From Luteimonas sp. MC1825 (lineage in GTDB: Bacteria; Pseudomonadota; Gammaproteobacteria; Xanthomonadales; Xanthomonadaceae): a stretch of DNA of 64,000 bases. Shown one piece after another: positions 46,091 to 57,730 of the stretch; the stretch's first letter is position 1; every line of letters begins with the position of its first letter. The DNA is taken from assembly GCF_014764385.1 (NCBI RefSeq), contig NZ_CP061714.1:682001-746000 (forward strand), given 5' to 3'. The notes beneath the pieces were generated by a model. It was not told where the DNA came from. It did no database searches and worked only from the letters and a program-made list of their open reading frames with translations. Made by a program: the position numbers and the translations under genes.

Positions 46091-46588
46091 ATGGCCCGCG
46101 GCATCAACAAGGTCATCATCGTCGGCAACCTCGGCAACGACCCCGACGTGAAGTACACCCAGAGCGGCTCCACCATCACCACCATCAGCGTGGCGACCAC
46201 CGAGGCGTGGAAGGACAAGCAGACCGGCCAGCAGCAGGAACGCACCGAGTGGCACCGGGTGAAGTTCTTCGGCCGCCTGGCGGAGATCGCCGGCGAATAC
46301 CTCAAGAAGGGCCGCCAGGTCTACATCGAGGGCTCGCTGCGCACCGACAAGTACACCGGCAAGGACGGCGTCGAGCGCTACACGACCGACATCATCGCCA
46401 GCGAGATGCAGATGATGGGTGGTGTTGGCGAGGGCGGTGGCGGCGAGCGTGGCGCGCGCGCGCCGCGCCCGGACCAGGGTGACGCGCCGCGCCGCCAGGC
46501 GTCCGCGGCAGGAGCGGGTGGTGGTGCCGGCGCCGCCGCGCCGCCGCCGTTCAACGACGATTTCTCGGACGACGACATCCCGTTCTGA
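46091..46588 (+). CDS. ssb: Single-stranded DNA-binding protein
   Basis: 165 residues. The OB-fold begins [23 protein letters not shown] and includes [25 protein letters not shown] Gly/Ala/Arg-rich linker leads to the acidic tip [10 protein letters not shown] that recruits replication and repair proteins. AAGGAA precedes the ATG. It protects single-stranded DNA in replication, repair and recombination. It is followed by the rfb genes after 43 bases; the GTG start of rfbB may be read from the same transcript. Confidence 0.96.
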   Translation: MARGINKVIIVGNLGNDPDVKYTQSGSTITTISVATTEAWKDKQTGQQQERTEWHRVKFFGRLAEIAGEYLKKGRQVYIEGSLRTDKYTGKDGVERYTTDIIASEMQMMGGVGEGGGGERGARAPRPDQGDAPRRQASAAGAGGGAGAAAPPPFNDDFSDDDIPF

Positions 46589-46631
46589 ACCCGCCCGGCG
46601 TCCGCGCCCGTTTTCCAGGAGAACCCCCAGC

Positions 46632-47687
46632 GTGACCACTTGGCTAGTCACCGGCGGCGCCGGTTTCATTGGCGGCAATTTCGTGCTCGAGGCCGTGGCG
46701 GCCGGCGTGCGCGTCGTCAACCTCGACGTCCTCACCTATGCCGGCAACCTCGACACGCTGGCGTCGCTGGCGGACAACCCCGCGCACACCTTCATCCAGG
46801 GTGACATCGGCGACGGCGCGCTGGTCGCGCGCCTGCTCGCCGAGCATCGCCCGGATGCGGTGGTCAATTTCGCCGCCGAAAGCCACGTCGACCGCTCGAT
46901 CGACGGCCCGGCGGCGTTCGTGCAGACGAACGTCGTCGGCACGCTGGCGCTGCTGGAAGCGGCGCGCGACTACTGGAAGGCGCTGGAAGGCGGGGCGAAG
47001 GACACTTTCCGCTTCCTGCACGTCTCCACCGACGAGGTCTACGGCACGCTGGGCGAGACGGGGCTCTTCACCGAGACCACGCCGTACGCGCCCAACTCGC
47101 CGTACTCGGCGACCAAGGCCGCCTCCGACCACCTGGTGCGCGCGTTCCACCACACCTACGGGCTGCCGGTGCTGACCACCAACTGTTCGAACAACTACGG
47201 CCCCTACCACTTCCCCGAGAAGCTGATCCCGCTGGTGATCGCCAAGGCGCTGGCCGGCGAACCGCTGCCGGTCTACGGCGATGGCAAGCAGGTGCGTGAC
47301 TGGCTGTTCGTGACCGACCACTGCGAGGCGATCCGCACCGTGCTGGCCAAGGGCCGCGTGGGCGAGACCTACAACGTCGGCGGCAACGCCGAAAAGCAGA
47401 ACATCGAGGTGGTGAAGACCATCTGCGCGCTGCTCGACCAGCGCCGCCCGCGCGCGGACGGCCAGCCGCGCGCCTCGCAGATCGCCTATGTCGCCGACCG
47501 TCCGGGGCACGACCGCCGCTACGCGATCGATGCCTCCAAACTGCGCGACGAACTGGGCTGGGAGCCGAAATACAGCTTCGAGCGCGGCATCGCCGAAACA
47601 GTCGACTGGTATCTCGCCAACCAGCCCTGGGTGCAGCGCGTGCTCGACGGCAGCTACCGCCTCGAGCGCATCGGAGCCGCGGCATGA
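46632..47687 (+). CDS. rfbB: dTDP-glucose 4,6-dehydratase
   Basis: 351 residues. NAD-binding [12 protein letters not shown] at the N-terminus, [36 protein letters not shown] with the catalytic Tyr and Lys, and [12 protein letters not shown] identify RfbB (RmlB). It makes dTDP-4-keto-6-deoxyglucose. The start is GTG 46632, with GGAG about 10 bases upstream. First gene of the rfbBACD operon; overlaps rfbA by four bases. Confidence 0.95.
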   Translation: MTTWLVTGGAGFIGGNFVLEAVAAGVRVVNLDVLTYAGNLDTLASLADNPAHTFIQGDIGDGALVARLLAEHRPDAVVNFAAESHVDRSIDGPAAFVQTNVVGTLALLEAARDYWKALEGGAKDTFRFLHVSTDEVYGTLGETGLFTETTPYAPNSPYSATKAASDHLVRAFHHTYGLPVLTTNCSNNYGPYHFPEKLIPLVIAKALAGEPLPVYGDGKQVRDWLFVTDHCEAIRTVLAKGRVGETYNVGGNAEKQNIEVVKTICALLDQRRPRADGQPRASQIAYVADRPGHDRRYAIDASKLRDELGWEPKYSFERGIAETVDWYLANQPWVQRVLDGSYRLERIGAAA

Positions 47688-48571
47688 CGTCGCGCCGCGG
47701 CATCATCCTCGCCGGCGGATCCGGCACCCGGCTGTATCCGATCACCCAGGCGATCAGCAAGCAGCTGCTGCCGGTGTACGACAAGCCGATGATCTACTAC
47801 CCGCTGAGCGCGCTGATGCTCGCCGGGATCCGCGAGGTGCTGATCATCAACACCCCGCACGAGCAGGCGCTGTTCCAGCAGTTGCTCGGTGACGGCTCGC
47901 AGTGGGGCATGGACATCCGCTACGCGGTGCAGCCGAGCCCGGACGGGCTGGCGCAGGCCTACCTGATCGGCCGCGATTTCGTCGACGGCAAGCCGAGCTG
48001 CCTGGTGCTGGGCGACAACATCTTCCACGGCCATGGCTTCACCGAGATCCTCAAGCGCGCCGATGCGCGCCAGGACGGCGCGACCGTGTTCGGCTACTGG
48101 GTGAGCGATCCGGAGCGCTACGGCGTGGCCGAGTTCGACGCCGATGGCAAGGTGGTGGGCCTGGAGGAAAAACCGCTGCAGCCGCGCTCCAACTACGCGG
48201 TCACCGGCCTGTATTTCTACGACGGGCGCGCGAGCGATTTCGCGGCGTCGCTCACGCCATCGGCGCGCGGCGAGCTGGAGATCACCGACCTCAACCGTTG
48301 CTACCTCGACGAGGGCGCCCTGCACATGGAGCAGCTCGGTCGCGGCTATGCCTGGCTCGACACCGGCACCCACCAGTCGCTGATCGAGGCCTCGAACTTC
48401 ATCGAGACCGTCGAGGCGCGCCAGGGCCTGCGCGTGTGCTGTCCGGAGGAGATCTCCTGGCAGAACGGCTGGATCGACGATGCCGACCTCGAGCGCCTCG
48501 CCGCGCCGCTGTCCAAGAACGGCTACGGCCAGTACCTCCTGTCGCTGGCCAAGCGCGGAGTGGTACGGTGA
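47684..48571 (+). CDS. rfbA: Glucose-1-phosphate thymidylyltransferase
   Basis: 295 residues. [21 protein letters not shown] at the N-terminus (read as GGSGTRLYP plus ISKQL), [21 protein letters not shown] and [15 protein letters not shown]. RfbA (RmlA) makes dTDP-glucose from glucose-1-phosphate and dTTP and is normally feedback-inhibited by dTDP-rhamnose. It overlaps rfbB by ATGA and rfbC by GTGA, giving tight translational coupling. Confidence 0.96.
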   Translation: MTSRRGIILAGGSGTRLYPITQAISKQLLPVYDKPMIYYPLSALMLAGIREVLIINTPHEQALFQQLLGDGSQWGMDIRYAVQPSPDGLAQAYLIGRDFVDGKPSCLVLGDNIFHGHGFTEILKRADARQDGATVFGYWVSDPERYGVAEFDADGKVVGLEEKPLQPRSNYAVTGLYFYDGRASDFAASLTPSARGELEITDLNRCYLDEGALHMEQLGRGYAWLDTGTHQSLIEASNFIETVEARQGLRVCCPEEISWQNGWIDDADLERLAAPLSKNGYGQYLLSLAKRGVVR

Positions 48572-49125
48572 AGGTCATCGAAACGCCACTGCCGGGCTGC
48601 GTGGTCTTCGAGCCGCAGGTGTTCGGTGACGAGCGTGGCTATTTCTTCGAGTCCTTCAACAGCGACAAGCTCGCCGCGCACGGGCTCGAGCCCGCGTTCG
48701 TGCAGGGCAACGTGTCGTCGTCGACGCGCGGCGTGCTGCGCGGCCTGCATTACCAGTGGCCCAAGCCGCAGGGCAAGTATGTCTCGGTGATCGAAGGCGA
48801 GGTCTGGGACGTCGCGGTGGACATCCGCCGCGGCTCGCCGACGTTCGGACAGTCGACCGCCGTGCTGCTGAGCGCGGAGAACCGGCGCCACTTCTGGATC
48901 CCGGAAGGATTCGCGCACGGATTCGTGACCTTGAGCGAACGCGCCGTGTTCACCTACCTGTGCACCGCGACCTACGATCGCGAGGCCGATGCCGGCATCC
49001 GCTGGAACGATGCCGCGCTGGCGATCGACTGGCCGGTGTCCGCGCCGCTGCTGTCGGACAAGGACGCGCGCGCGCCGTTCCTGGCGGACGTGGCCGTGGA
49101 ACGGCTCCCGGTCTACGCACCGTGA
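48568..49125 (+). CDS. rfbC: dTDP-4-dehydrorhamnose 3,5-epimerase
   Basis: 185 residues, cupin fold. Conserved are [31 protein letters not shown] with the catalytic His, [17 protein letters not shown], and [14 protein letters not shown]. It epimerises C3 and C5 of the 4-keto sugar. The start is GTG ([10 protein letters not shown]), overlapping the rfbA stop by four bases, and the 3' end overlaps rfbD in the same way. Confidence 0.95.
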   Translation: MKVIETPLPGCVVFEPQVFGDERGYFFESFNSDKLAAHGLEPAFVQGNVSSSTRGVLRGLHYQWPKPQGKYVSVIEGEVWDVAVDIRRGSPTFGQSTAVLLSAENRRHFWIPEGFAHGFVTLSERAVFTYLCTATYDREADAGIRWNDAALAIDWPVSAPLLSDKDARAPFLADVAVERLPVYAP

Positions 49126-50024
49126 GGCTGCTGCTGCTCGGTGCCAACGGGCAGGTCGGCCAGGAGCTGCGGCGCAGCCTGGCACCGCTCGGCGAGGTGG
49201 TGTGCTCCACGCGCAGCGGTGCGCTGGTAGACGGCACGCCGTGCGAGGTCGCGGATTTCGACCAGCCGGCATCGCTGCCGGCGCTGATCGAGCGCCTCGC
49301 GCCCGACGTGGTCGTGAACGCGGCGGCCTACACCGCCGTGGACCGTGCCGAGGACGACGCTGACGCGGCGTACCGCGCCAACGCCGAAGCGCCTGGCGCG
49401 ATTGCGGGAGCCTGCGCGCGCCTCGGCATCCGCATCGTGCATTACTCGACCGACTACGTGTTCGACGGCAGCGGTTCGCGGCCCTATCGCGAAGACGACC
49501 CCACCGCGCCGCTGGGGGTCTATGGGGCCAGCAAGCTCGCCGGCGAACAGGCGGTCCGTGCGCATGGCGGCCAGCACATGGTGTTCCGCACGGCGTGGGT
49601 GTATGCCGGGCATGGCAACAACTTCCTGCGCACCATGCTGCGATTGGCCGCCGAGCGCGACGAGCTGCGGGTCGTCGGAGACCAGGTTGGCACGCCGACT
49701 TCGGCGCGCCTGATCGCCCAGGTCACCGCAACGGCGCTGCAGGCGCCGGCTGCGTCGGGTCTGTGGCATCTGACCGCGACCGGGCAGACCAGTTGGCATG
49801 GGTTCGCCTCGGCCATCGTCGAGGGCGCGTACACACGCGGCGTGCTGGCGGCCAAGCCGCGCGTCACGGCCATCGCGACGTCCGACTACCCGACCAGGGC
49901 CGTGCGCCCGGCATGGTCGTGCCTGGACACGGCCGCCCTGGTGTCCGTCTTCGGCATCGAACTGCCGCGGTGGGAGGACGAGCTCGGCCGGGTCCTGGAC
50001 GGATTGGTGGAAGCCGCGGCCTGA
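49122..50024 (+). CDS. rfbD: dTDP-4-dehydrorhamnose reductase
   Basis: 300 residues. NADPH-binding LLLGANGQVGQELRRSL, VNAAAYTAVDRAEDD, HYSTDYVFDGSGSRPY, YGASKLAGE and the RPAWSCLDT end identify RfbD (RmlD). It completes dTDP-L-rhamnose, used for lipopolysaccharide or other surface glycans. Start is GTG with GTGA overlap. It is the last gene of the operon; 61 bases separate it from the S9 peptidase gene. Confidence 0.94.
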   Translation: MRLLLLGANGQVGQELRRSLAPLGEVVCSTRSGALVDGTPCEVADFDQPASLPALIERLAPDVVVNAAAYTAVDRAEDDADAAYRANAEAPGAIAGACARLGIRIVHYSTDYVFDGSGSRPYREDDPTAPLGVYGASKLAGEQAVRAHGGQHMVFRTAWVYAGHGNNFLRTMLRLAAERDELRVVGDQVGTPTSARLIAQVTATALQAPAASGLWHLTATGQTSWHGFASAIVEGAYTRGVLAAKPRVTAIATSDYPTRAVRPAWSCLDTAALVSVFGIELPRWEDELGRVLDGLVEAAA

Positions 50025-50085
50025 GTCGGGGAGAATGCGTGGGGCGCAGCCGGGACGCGCTGACCACCACACTCAGGGGAAGAAC

Positions 50086-52083
50086 ATGCTCATCCGCACC
50101 ACGCGTGCCGCATGCATTGCGGGGCTGTTGGCGATCTCGCTGCTGGCCGCGACCGCGACGACACCTGCGCAGGCAACGGAGGTCGACGTCGCGGCCTATG
50201 TCAAGCGCGACCTCTTCACGACAATCAAGATCTCGCCCAATGGCGATTACTTCGCCGCAACCCTGCCATTCGAGGACCGGGTGGCGCTGGTCATCATGGA
50301 CCGCGTCACCAGGCAGGTCATGGGCACGTTCCAGATGGGCCGTGATACCGCCGTCGCCGACTTCGACTGGGTCAGTCCGGACCGGGTGCTGATCAGCGCG
50401 GCGCAGAAGATCGGCTTCCTCGCCGAACCGCAGCCTACCGGCGACTTGTACGGGATGGACGCCAGTGGAGGGCGCGTCGAACTGCTGGTCGGCCAGAGCG
50501 TCGGCGGCAACCTCGGCTCGCGCATGCAGGGCAAGCGGGCAGAGCGGGTGGCGGCGTTCCTTGTCGACGATCTGCCGAATGATGACAAGCACGTGCTGAT
50601 CAGCGTCATGCCGTTCACCGCCGACCCGTACACCCGCGTGGAGCGGATGAACGTCTATACGGGCGTGCGCCACATCGTCACGCGCGTCCCGGTGCGCAAT
50701 GCCCGGTTCGCCAGCGACAACCAGGGCGTGGTGCGTTTTGCCCTTGGTGGCAACACCGACAACATCAGCCAGCTGTTCTATCGCGATGGTGACGCGTCCG
50801 AATGGAAACAGGTCAACCATGAGGCCGCCAGCGGGCGAATCGAGGTGCCGATCGGCTTCTCCGCAGACGACAAGACCGCGTATCTCCTGGTCGAACAGTC
50901 GAGCGGCCCTGACGTGGTAGTCGCCTACGACCCGGCCACCGGCAAGCACACGGAGCTGCTGCGCGACGAAACAATGGACCCGACCATCATCTACAAGCCC
51001 GGAACCTCGATCCCGGTCGGCGCAATGTATGGCGGCGACAAGCCGCGCTTCCGCTTCTTCGACGAAACGTCCGCGGATGCGCGGCTGTACCGTAGCCTGC
51101 AGGGTGCGTTCGGCGGTGATGCGGCAGTTATCACGTCGAGCACGCGCGATGGACGGGTCAACCTTGTGCATGCGTGGAGCGACCGCAACCCGGGCGACTT
51201 CTTCCTGTTCGATGCGGAGGCCAAGAAGGCCGACTACGTGATCAGCGCTGCCGAATGGTTCAATCCGGCCGGGATGGCCGCGGTTCGTCCCATCGAGCTG
51301 GCCGCCCGCGACGGCCTGAAACTGAAGGGTTTCCTGACCGTGCCCAAGGGTGCCTCCGGCAAACAGATGCCCATGGTGGTTCTCCCGCACGGCGGTCCGT
51401 TCAACGTGAGCGACGAATGGGGTTTCAACAGGGAAGCGCAGATGTTGGCCGCCGCGGGCTACGCCGTACTGCAGGTCAACTTCCGTGGCTCCGGTGGCCG
51501 GGGCCGCCGGTTCCACCAGGCCGGCGCGCAGCAATGGGGACTGGCCATGCAGGACGACGTGTCCGACGCCACGCGTTGGGCGATCCGCGAGGGGTTCGCC
51601 GACCCGGCGCGCATCTGCATCTATGGCGCCAGCTATGGCGCGTTCGCGGCGATGTCGGGCGCGGCGCGGGAGCCCGATCTGTACAAGTGCGCGGCGGGTT
51701 TCATTGGTGTCTACGACCTGCCGCAGCTGCACCAGGAGGAGGTCCTGAAGCATGGCTCGATGAGAACCTGGGCGAACGAATGGATCGGCAGCGACAAGGC
51801 CACGCTCCAGGCCAATTCGCCGACCAGGCGCGCGGGCAGCATCAAGGTGCCGGTCCTGTTGGCGGCCGGCCGCGAGGACAAGACCGCCCCGGTCGAGCAC
51901 ACCCAGAACATGGAACGCGCCCTGAAGACCGCGGGTGTCCCGGTGGAGGCGCACTATTACGCGTCCGAAGGCCACGGCTTCTACAAGCCGGAGAACAACA
52001 GGGACTATTACACCAAGCTGCTCGACTTCCTGTCCCGTCACCTGGGTGGCAGCAAGGCCACCGTCGCTGCCGGCGAACGCTAG
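50086..52083 (+). CDS. Secreted S9 family peptidase (prolyl oligopeptidase type)
   Basis: 665 residues. A signal peptide (cleaved near AQA-TEV) is followed by a beta-propeller and a C-terminal alpha/beta-hydrolase domain. The nucleophile is in CIYGASYGAFAAMSG, the oxyanion region in MVVLPHGGPFN, the Asp in AAGREDKTAPVEHT and the His in SEGHGFYKPEN. It cleaves short peptides in the periplasm. GGGGAAGAAC precedes the ATG. Lower GC in places (for example 50700-51000) is still within normal range. Confidence 0.9.
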   Translation: MLIRTTRAACIAGLLAISLLAATATTPAQATEVDVAAYVKRDLFTTIKISPNGDYFAATLPFEDRVALVIMDRVTRQVMGTFQMGRDTAVADFDWVSPDRVLISAAQKIGFLAEPQPTGDLYGMDASGGRVELLVGQSVGGNLGSRMQGKRAERVAAFLVDDLPNDDKHVLISVMPFTADPYTRVERMNVYTGVRHIVTRVPVRNARFASDNQGVVRFALGGNTDNISQLFYRDGDASEWKQVNHEAASGRIEVPIGFSADDKTAYLLVEQSSGPDVVVAYDPATGKHTELLRDETMDPTIIYKPGTSIPVGAMYGGDKPRFRFFDETSADARLYRSLQGAFGGDAAVITSSTRDGRVNLVHAWSDRNPGDFFLFDAEAKKADYVISAAEWFNPAGMAAVRPIELAARDGLKLKGFLTVPKGASGKQMPMVVLPHGGPFNVSDEWGFNREAQMLAAAGYAVLQVNFRGSGGRGRRFHQAGAQQWGLAMQDDVSDATRWAIREGFADPARICIYGASYGAFAAMSGAAREPDLYKCAAGFIGVYDLPQLHQEEVLKHGSMRTWANEWIGSDKATLQANSPTRRAGSIKVPVLLAAGREDKTAPVEHTQNMERALKTAGVPVEAHYYASEGHGFYKPENNRDYYTKLLDFLSRHLGGSKATVAAGER

Positions 52084-52121
52084 GCCACGCGGCGCCGTTC
52101 GCGACGGAAGGCGGGCGCGGC

Positions 52122-52150
52122 TGGACGCGCCCGCCCGCGCCTTGTAGCTT
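52122..52150 (+). promoter_or_regulatory. Candidate promoter of the OPT transporter gene
   Basis: TGGACG (52122-52127) and TAGCTT (52145-52150) are 17 bases apart. This would give a leader of about 24-30 bases before ATG 52181. Confidence 0.4.
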
Positions 52151-52180
52151 GTCCGGCTTCCGGGCAGCAGGGCAGTGGCG

Positions 52181-54148
52181 ATGGACAAGACTACGGGCGA
52201 GGCGGTTCCCCAGCTCACCTTCCGCGCGGTGCTGCTGGCGATCATCCTCGCCGTGGTGCTGTCGGCGGCCAATGCCTATCTCGGCCTGTTCGCCGGCCTG
52301 ACCATCGCCACGGCGATCCCGGCGGCGGTGGTGTCGATGGGCGTGCTGCGCCTACTCGGCGGCGGCACCATCCTCGAGAACAACATCGTGCAGACCGGCG
52401 CCTCCGCCGGCTCGTCGATCGCCGCGGGCGTGATCTTCACCATCCCGGCGCTGATCATCCTCGGCTACTGGGACAGGTTCGAGTACTGGTGGGTGCTGGC
52501 GATCGCCGGGCTCGGCGGCCTGCTCGGCGTGCTGTTCTCGGTGCCGCTGCGGCGCACGATGATCGTCGAGGATCCGCTGCCGTTCCCCGAGGGCAAGGCC
52601 GCGGCGGAAGTGCTCAAGGCCGGCGAGAACCCGGGACCCGGCCTGAGGATCCTGGCGCTGGCCGCCGGCATCGGCGCGCTGGTCAAGGTTGCGGCGGAAA
52701 GCGGCATGCGCATGATCCCCGACAACGCGGTCGGCTCGGGCTTCCTCGGCAAGTACCTCGGCTACATGGGCACCAACCTGTCGCCGGCCCTGCTCGGCGT
52801 AGGCTACATCGTCGGCCTCAACATCGGCATCGTGGTGCTGTCGGGCGCCATCCTGTCCTGGAACATCGCCATCCCGCTGTACCACGCGTTCCTGCTGTCC
52901 AGCGACCCGGTGCTGGCCACGCAACTGGCCGGTGCCTCCGCCGCCGACGCGGCCGGGGCGATCTGGTCGGCCAAGATCCGCTACCTCGGTGTCGGCGCCA
53001 TGCTGATCGGCGGCATCTGGACGCTGTTCTCGCTGCGCAGGTCGCTGCTGTCGGGCGTCAGGAGCGGCATCGCCGCCGCGCGCAAGGGCAGTGGCGAGAC
53101 GGTCGCCGAAACCGACCGCGACCTGCCCATGAAGTGGATGCTGGTGGCGCTAGTGCTGTTCGTGCTGCCGCTGCTGGTGCTGTACCAGGCGATCGTGGGC
53201 GACTGGTTCGTCAGCGTGCCCATGACCGTCATCATGATCGTCGCCGGCTTCCTGTTCGTGTCGGTGTCGGCGTACCTCGCCGGCCTCGTGGGCTCGTCCA
53301 ACAACCCGGTGTCGGGCATCACCATCGCCACCATCCTGTTCGCGTCGCTGGTGCTGGTGCTGCTGCTCGGGCGCGATTCGCCGATCGGTGCGGTCGCCGC
53401 GATCATGATCGGCGCCGTGGTCTGCTGCGCGGCGGCGGTGGGCGGCGACAACCTGCAGGACCTCAAGGCCGGTTACATCGTCGGCGCCACGCCCTGGAAG
53501 CAGCAGCTGATGCTCGCGATCGGCGCGTTCTCGTGCGCGCTGATCATGGCGCCGGTGCTGAACCTGCTGGCCCAGGCCTACGGCATCGGTGCGCCCACGG
53601 CGGCGCAGCCCAATTCGCTGGCCGCGCCGCAGGCGACGCTGATGGCGTCGGTGGCGCAGGGCATGTTCGGGGGCAAGCTGCCGTGGGACATGATCGCGAT
53701 CGGCGCCGGCGTGGGTGCCGCGATCATCGCGCTCGACGAATGGCTGAAGGCGCGCGGCGCGACGTTCCGCGTGCCGGTCCTGGCAGCTGCCATCGGCATC
53801 TACCTGCCGCTGGAGCTGATGGTGCCGATCTTCCTCGGTGGCCTGCTGGCGCACATGGTCGAGCGCAAGCATGGCATCGACCGCAAGGACGAGGCCGCGC
53901 GCGACCGCATCCACCGGCCGGGCACGCTGTTCGCCGCTGGCCTGATCACCGGCGAGGCGCTGATGGGCATCGCGATCGCGGTGCCGATCGTGCTCACCGA
54001 GCGCCCGGACGTCCTGGCGCTGCCCGCGGCCCTGCATTTCAACCAGTGGGTGGGGCTGGCGGTGCTGGCGGTGGTGGCGTGGCTGCTGTTCCGCAGCGGC
54101 GCTAAGCAGGACACCACGGCGGCGCCGGTGGAGCCGGGTCCGCTCTGA
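52181..54148 (+). CDS. OPT family oligopeptide transporter
   Basis: 655 residues with about 14-16 hydrophobic spans. The OPT family signature is visible in NAYLGLFAGLTIATAIPAAVVS near the N-terminus, QTGASAGSSIAAGVIF, FPEGKAAAEVLKAGE, and GDNLQDLKAGYIVGATPWKQQ (in parts GDNLQDLK, GATPWKQQ). Bacterial OPT proteins take up di- to oligopeptides or metal-peptide chelates. ATG 52181 is preferred; a GTG two codons earlier is possible. It stands between two secreted S9 peptidases on the same strand. Confidence 0.9.
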   Translation: MDKTTGEAVPQLTFRAVLLAIILAVVLSAANAYLGLFAGLTIATAIPAAVVSMGVLRLLGGGTILENNIVQTGASAGSSIAAGVIFTIPALIILGYWDRFEYWWVLAIAGLGGLLGVLFSVPLRRTMIVEDPLPFPEGKAAAEVLKAGENPGPGLRILALAAGIGALVKVAAESGMRMIPDNAVGSGFLGKYLGYMGTNLSPALLGVGYIVGLNIGIVVLSGAILSWNIAIPLYHAFLLSSDPVLATQLAGASAADAAGAIWSAKIRYLGVGAMLIGGIWTLFSLRRSLLSGVRSGIAAARKGSGETVAETDRDLPMKWMLVALVLFVLPLLVLYQAIVGDWFVSVPMTVIMIVAGFLFVSVSAYLAGLVGSSNNPVSGITIATILFASLVLVLLLGRDSPIGAVAAIMIGAVVCCAAAVGGDNLQDLKAGYIVGATPWKQQLMLAIGAFSCALIMAPVLNLLAQAYGIGAPTAAQPNSLAAPQATLMASVAQGMFGGKLPWDMIAIGAGVGAAIIALDEWLKARGATFRVPVLAAAIGIYLPLELMVPIFLGGLLAHMVERKHGIDRKDEAARDRIHRPGTLFAAGLITGEALMGIAIAVPIVLTERPDVLALPAALHFNQWVGLAVLAVVAWLLFRSGAKQDTTAAPVEPGPL

Positions 54149-54206
54149 GCGGCGGTGTGCGCGTGGCGCACGCGCGCTGCGCCGTGTGGCACGCGACGTC
54201 CGGCCT

Positions 54207-54235
54207 TTGCGCCGGCCGCCGCCGCCGCCTACCAT
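54207..54235 (+). promoter_or_regulatory. Candidate promoter of the second S9 peptidase gene
   Basis: TTGCGC (54207-54212) and TACCAT (54230-54235) with a 17-base spacer, about 30 bases before ATG 54265. Confidence 0.5.
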
Positions 54236-54264
54236 CGGGCCTTTCCGTGCCGGAGTCCCGATCC

Positions 54265-56343
<2,079 letters not shown>

Positions 56344-56425
56344 CCGCGCCCGCGTGGCCGGCCGCGTGCCGGCCCCGCGCGATCCTCCACGACTTCCCCA
56401 TACCGCTCCGACAGGACTGACGCCG

Positions 56426-57730
56426 ATGGCCCCTGCCTCCGACGCGCCCGCGACTGCCGCCGAAACGGCGCTGGCCGCCGACGCGATTGAAGCCGCCGCA
56501 CCACTGATCACCAACGACATCGTCGTATTCGGCCTGATCGCCGCCACGCTGGGGCTGATCTTCTGGCTGGCGTCGGGCCCCACGCCGTTCTGGAAGAAGT
56601 TCTTCGCCTGGATACCGGCGCTGCTGCTGTGCTACTTCATACCGGCGGTCTACAACACGGTCGGGCTGATCGACGGCACGCAAGGGGCGGTCTACAACCC
56701 GATCGGCAGCCGCGTGCTGTTGCCGGTGGCGCTGGTGCTCTTGACCATGACCATCGACCTCAAGGGCGTGCTCAGCCTGGGGCCGAAGCTGTTGTTCGTG
56801 TTCTGCATGGGCACGCTCGGCATCGCGCTGGGCGCGGTCGTGTCGTTCCAGCTGTTCGAGTGGTTCAAGCCCGACGTGGTCGCCGGCGACGTGTGGATGG
56901 GCATGGCGGCGCTTGCCGGCAGCTGGATCGGCGGTGGCGCCAACATGGTCGCGATCCGCGAGGTCTATGGCGTGGACGCCACACTGTTCGGGCAATTCGC
57001 AGTCGTGGACGTGGCCATCGCCAACCTGTGGATGGCCACCCTGCTGTTCCTTGCCGGCCGCGCGGCGACGATCGATGCGCGCAGCGGCGCCGACACGCGC
57101 GCCATCGACGAGATGAAGACGCGCCTCGAGGCGCACGAAGCGGAGCACGCGCGCATCCCCACGCTGACCGACCTGATGGTGATCATCGGCATCGGCTTCG
57201 GCATCGTCGGCGCGGCCCACGCGGTGGCCGCTCCCCTGGCGGCGTGGTTCACCGCCAACGTGGAGAACGCCGCGCGCTTCAGCCTCGACTCCAGTTTTGT
57301 CTGGGTGGTGTTGTTCTCCACGGGTGCCGGCCTGCTGCTCAGCTTCACGCCGCTGCGGCGGCTGGAAAACGCGGGCATGGCCAAGATCGGCAGTGCCTGC
57401 CTGTACTTCCTGATCGCCAGCATCGGCATGCAGATGGACTTCATGCAGCTGGCGGACCGTCCGTGGCTGCTGGCGCTCGCCGCGGTGTGGATGGGCGTGC
57501 ACATCCTGGTGCTGTGGGCTGCCGCCAGGATGGTGCGTGCGCCGCTGTTCTACTTCGCGGTCGGCTCGCAGGGCAACATCGGCGCCGCGGCGTCGGCGCC
57601 GGTGGTGGCCGCCGCGTTCCATCCCACGCTGGCACCGGTCGGCGTGCTGCTCGGCACCATCGGCTATGCCACCGGCACGGTGATCGCCTACGGCATCGGC
57701 CAGGTGTTGCGGGTGATGGCGGGGGCATGA
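56426..57730 (+). CDS. DUF819 family membrane protein
   Basis: 434 residues with about 10-11 hydrophobic spans. DUF819 hallmarks are AALAGSWIGGGANMVAI, FGQFAVVDVAIANLWMA, IASIGMQMDF and GSQGNIGAAASAPVVAAAF. The family is uncharacterised and resembles a transporter. ATG 56426 is the first start before the conserved region. It overlaps the glycosyltransferase gene by four bases (ATGA), so it belongs to the downstream glycan operon, or at least is translated with it. Confidence 0.87.
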   Translation: MAPASDAPATAAETALAADAIEAAAPLITNDIVVFGLIAATLGLIFWLASGPTPFWKKFFAWIPALLLCYFIPAVYNTVGLIDGTQGAVYNPIGSRVLLPVALVLLTMTIDLKGVLSLGPKLLFVFCMGTLGIALGAVVSFQLFEWFKPDVVAGDVWMGMAALAGSWIGGGANMVAIREVYGVDATLFGQFAVVDVAIANLWMATLLFLAGRAATIDARSGADTRAIDEMKTRLEAHEAEHARIPTLTDLMVIIGIGFGIVGAAHAVAAPLAAWFTANVENAARFSLDSSFVWVVLFSTGAGLLLSFTPLRRLENAGMAKIGSACLYFLIASIGMQMDFMQLADRPWLLALAAVWMGVHILVLWAAARMVRAPLFYFAVGSQGNIGAAASAPVVAAAFHPTLAPVGVLLGTIGYATGTVIAYGIGQVLRVMAGA

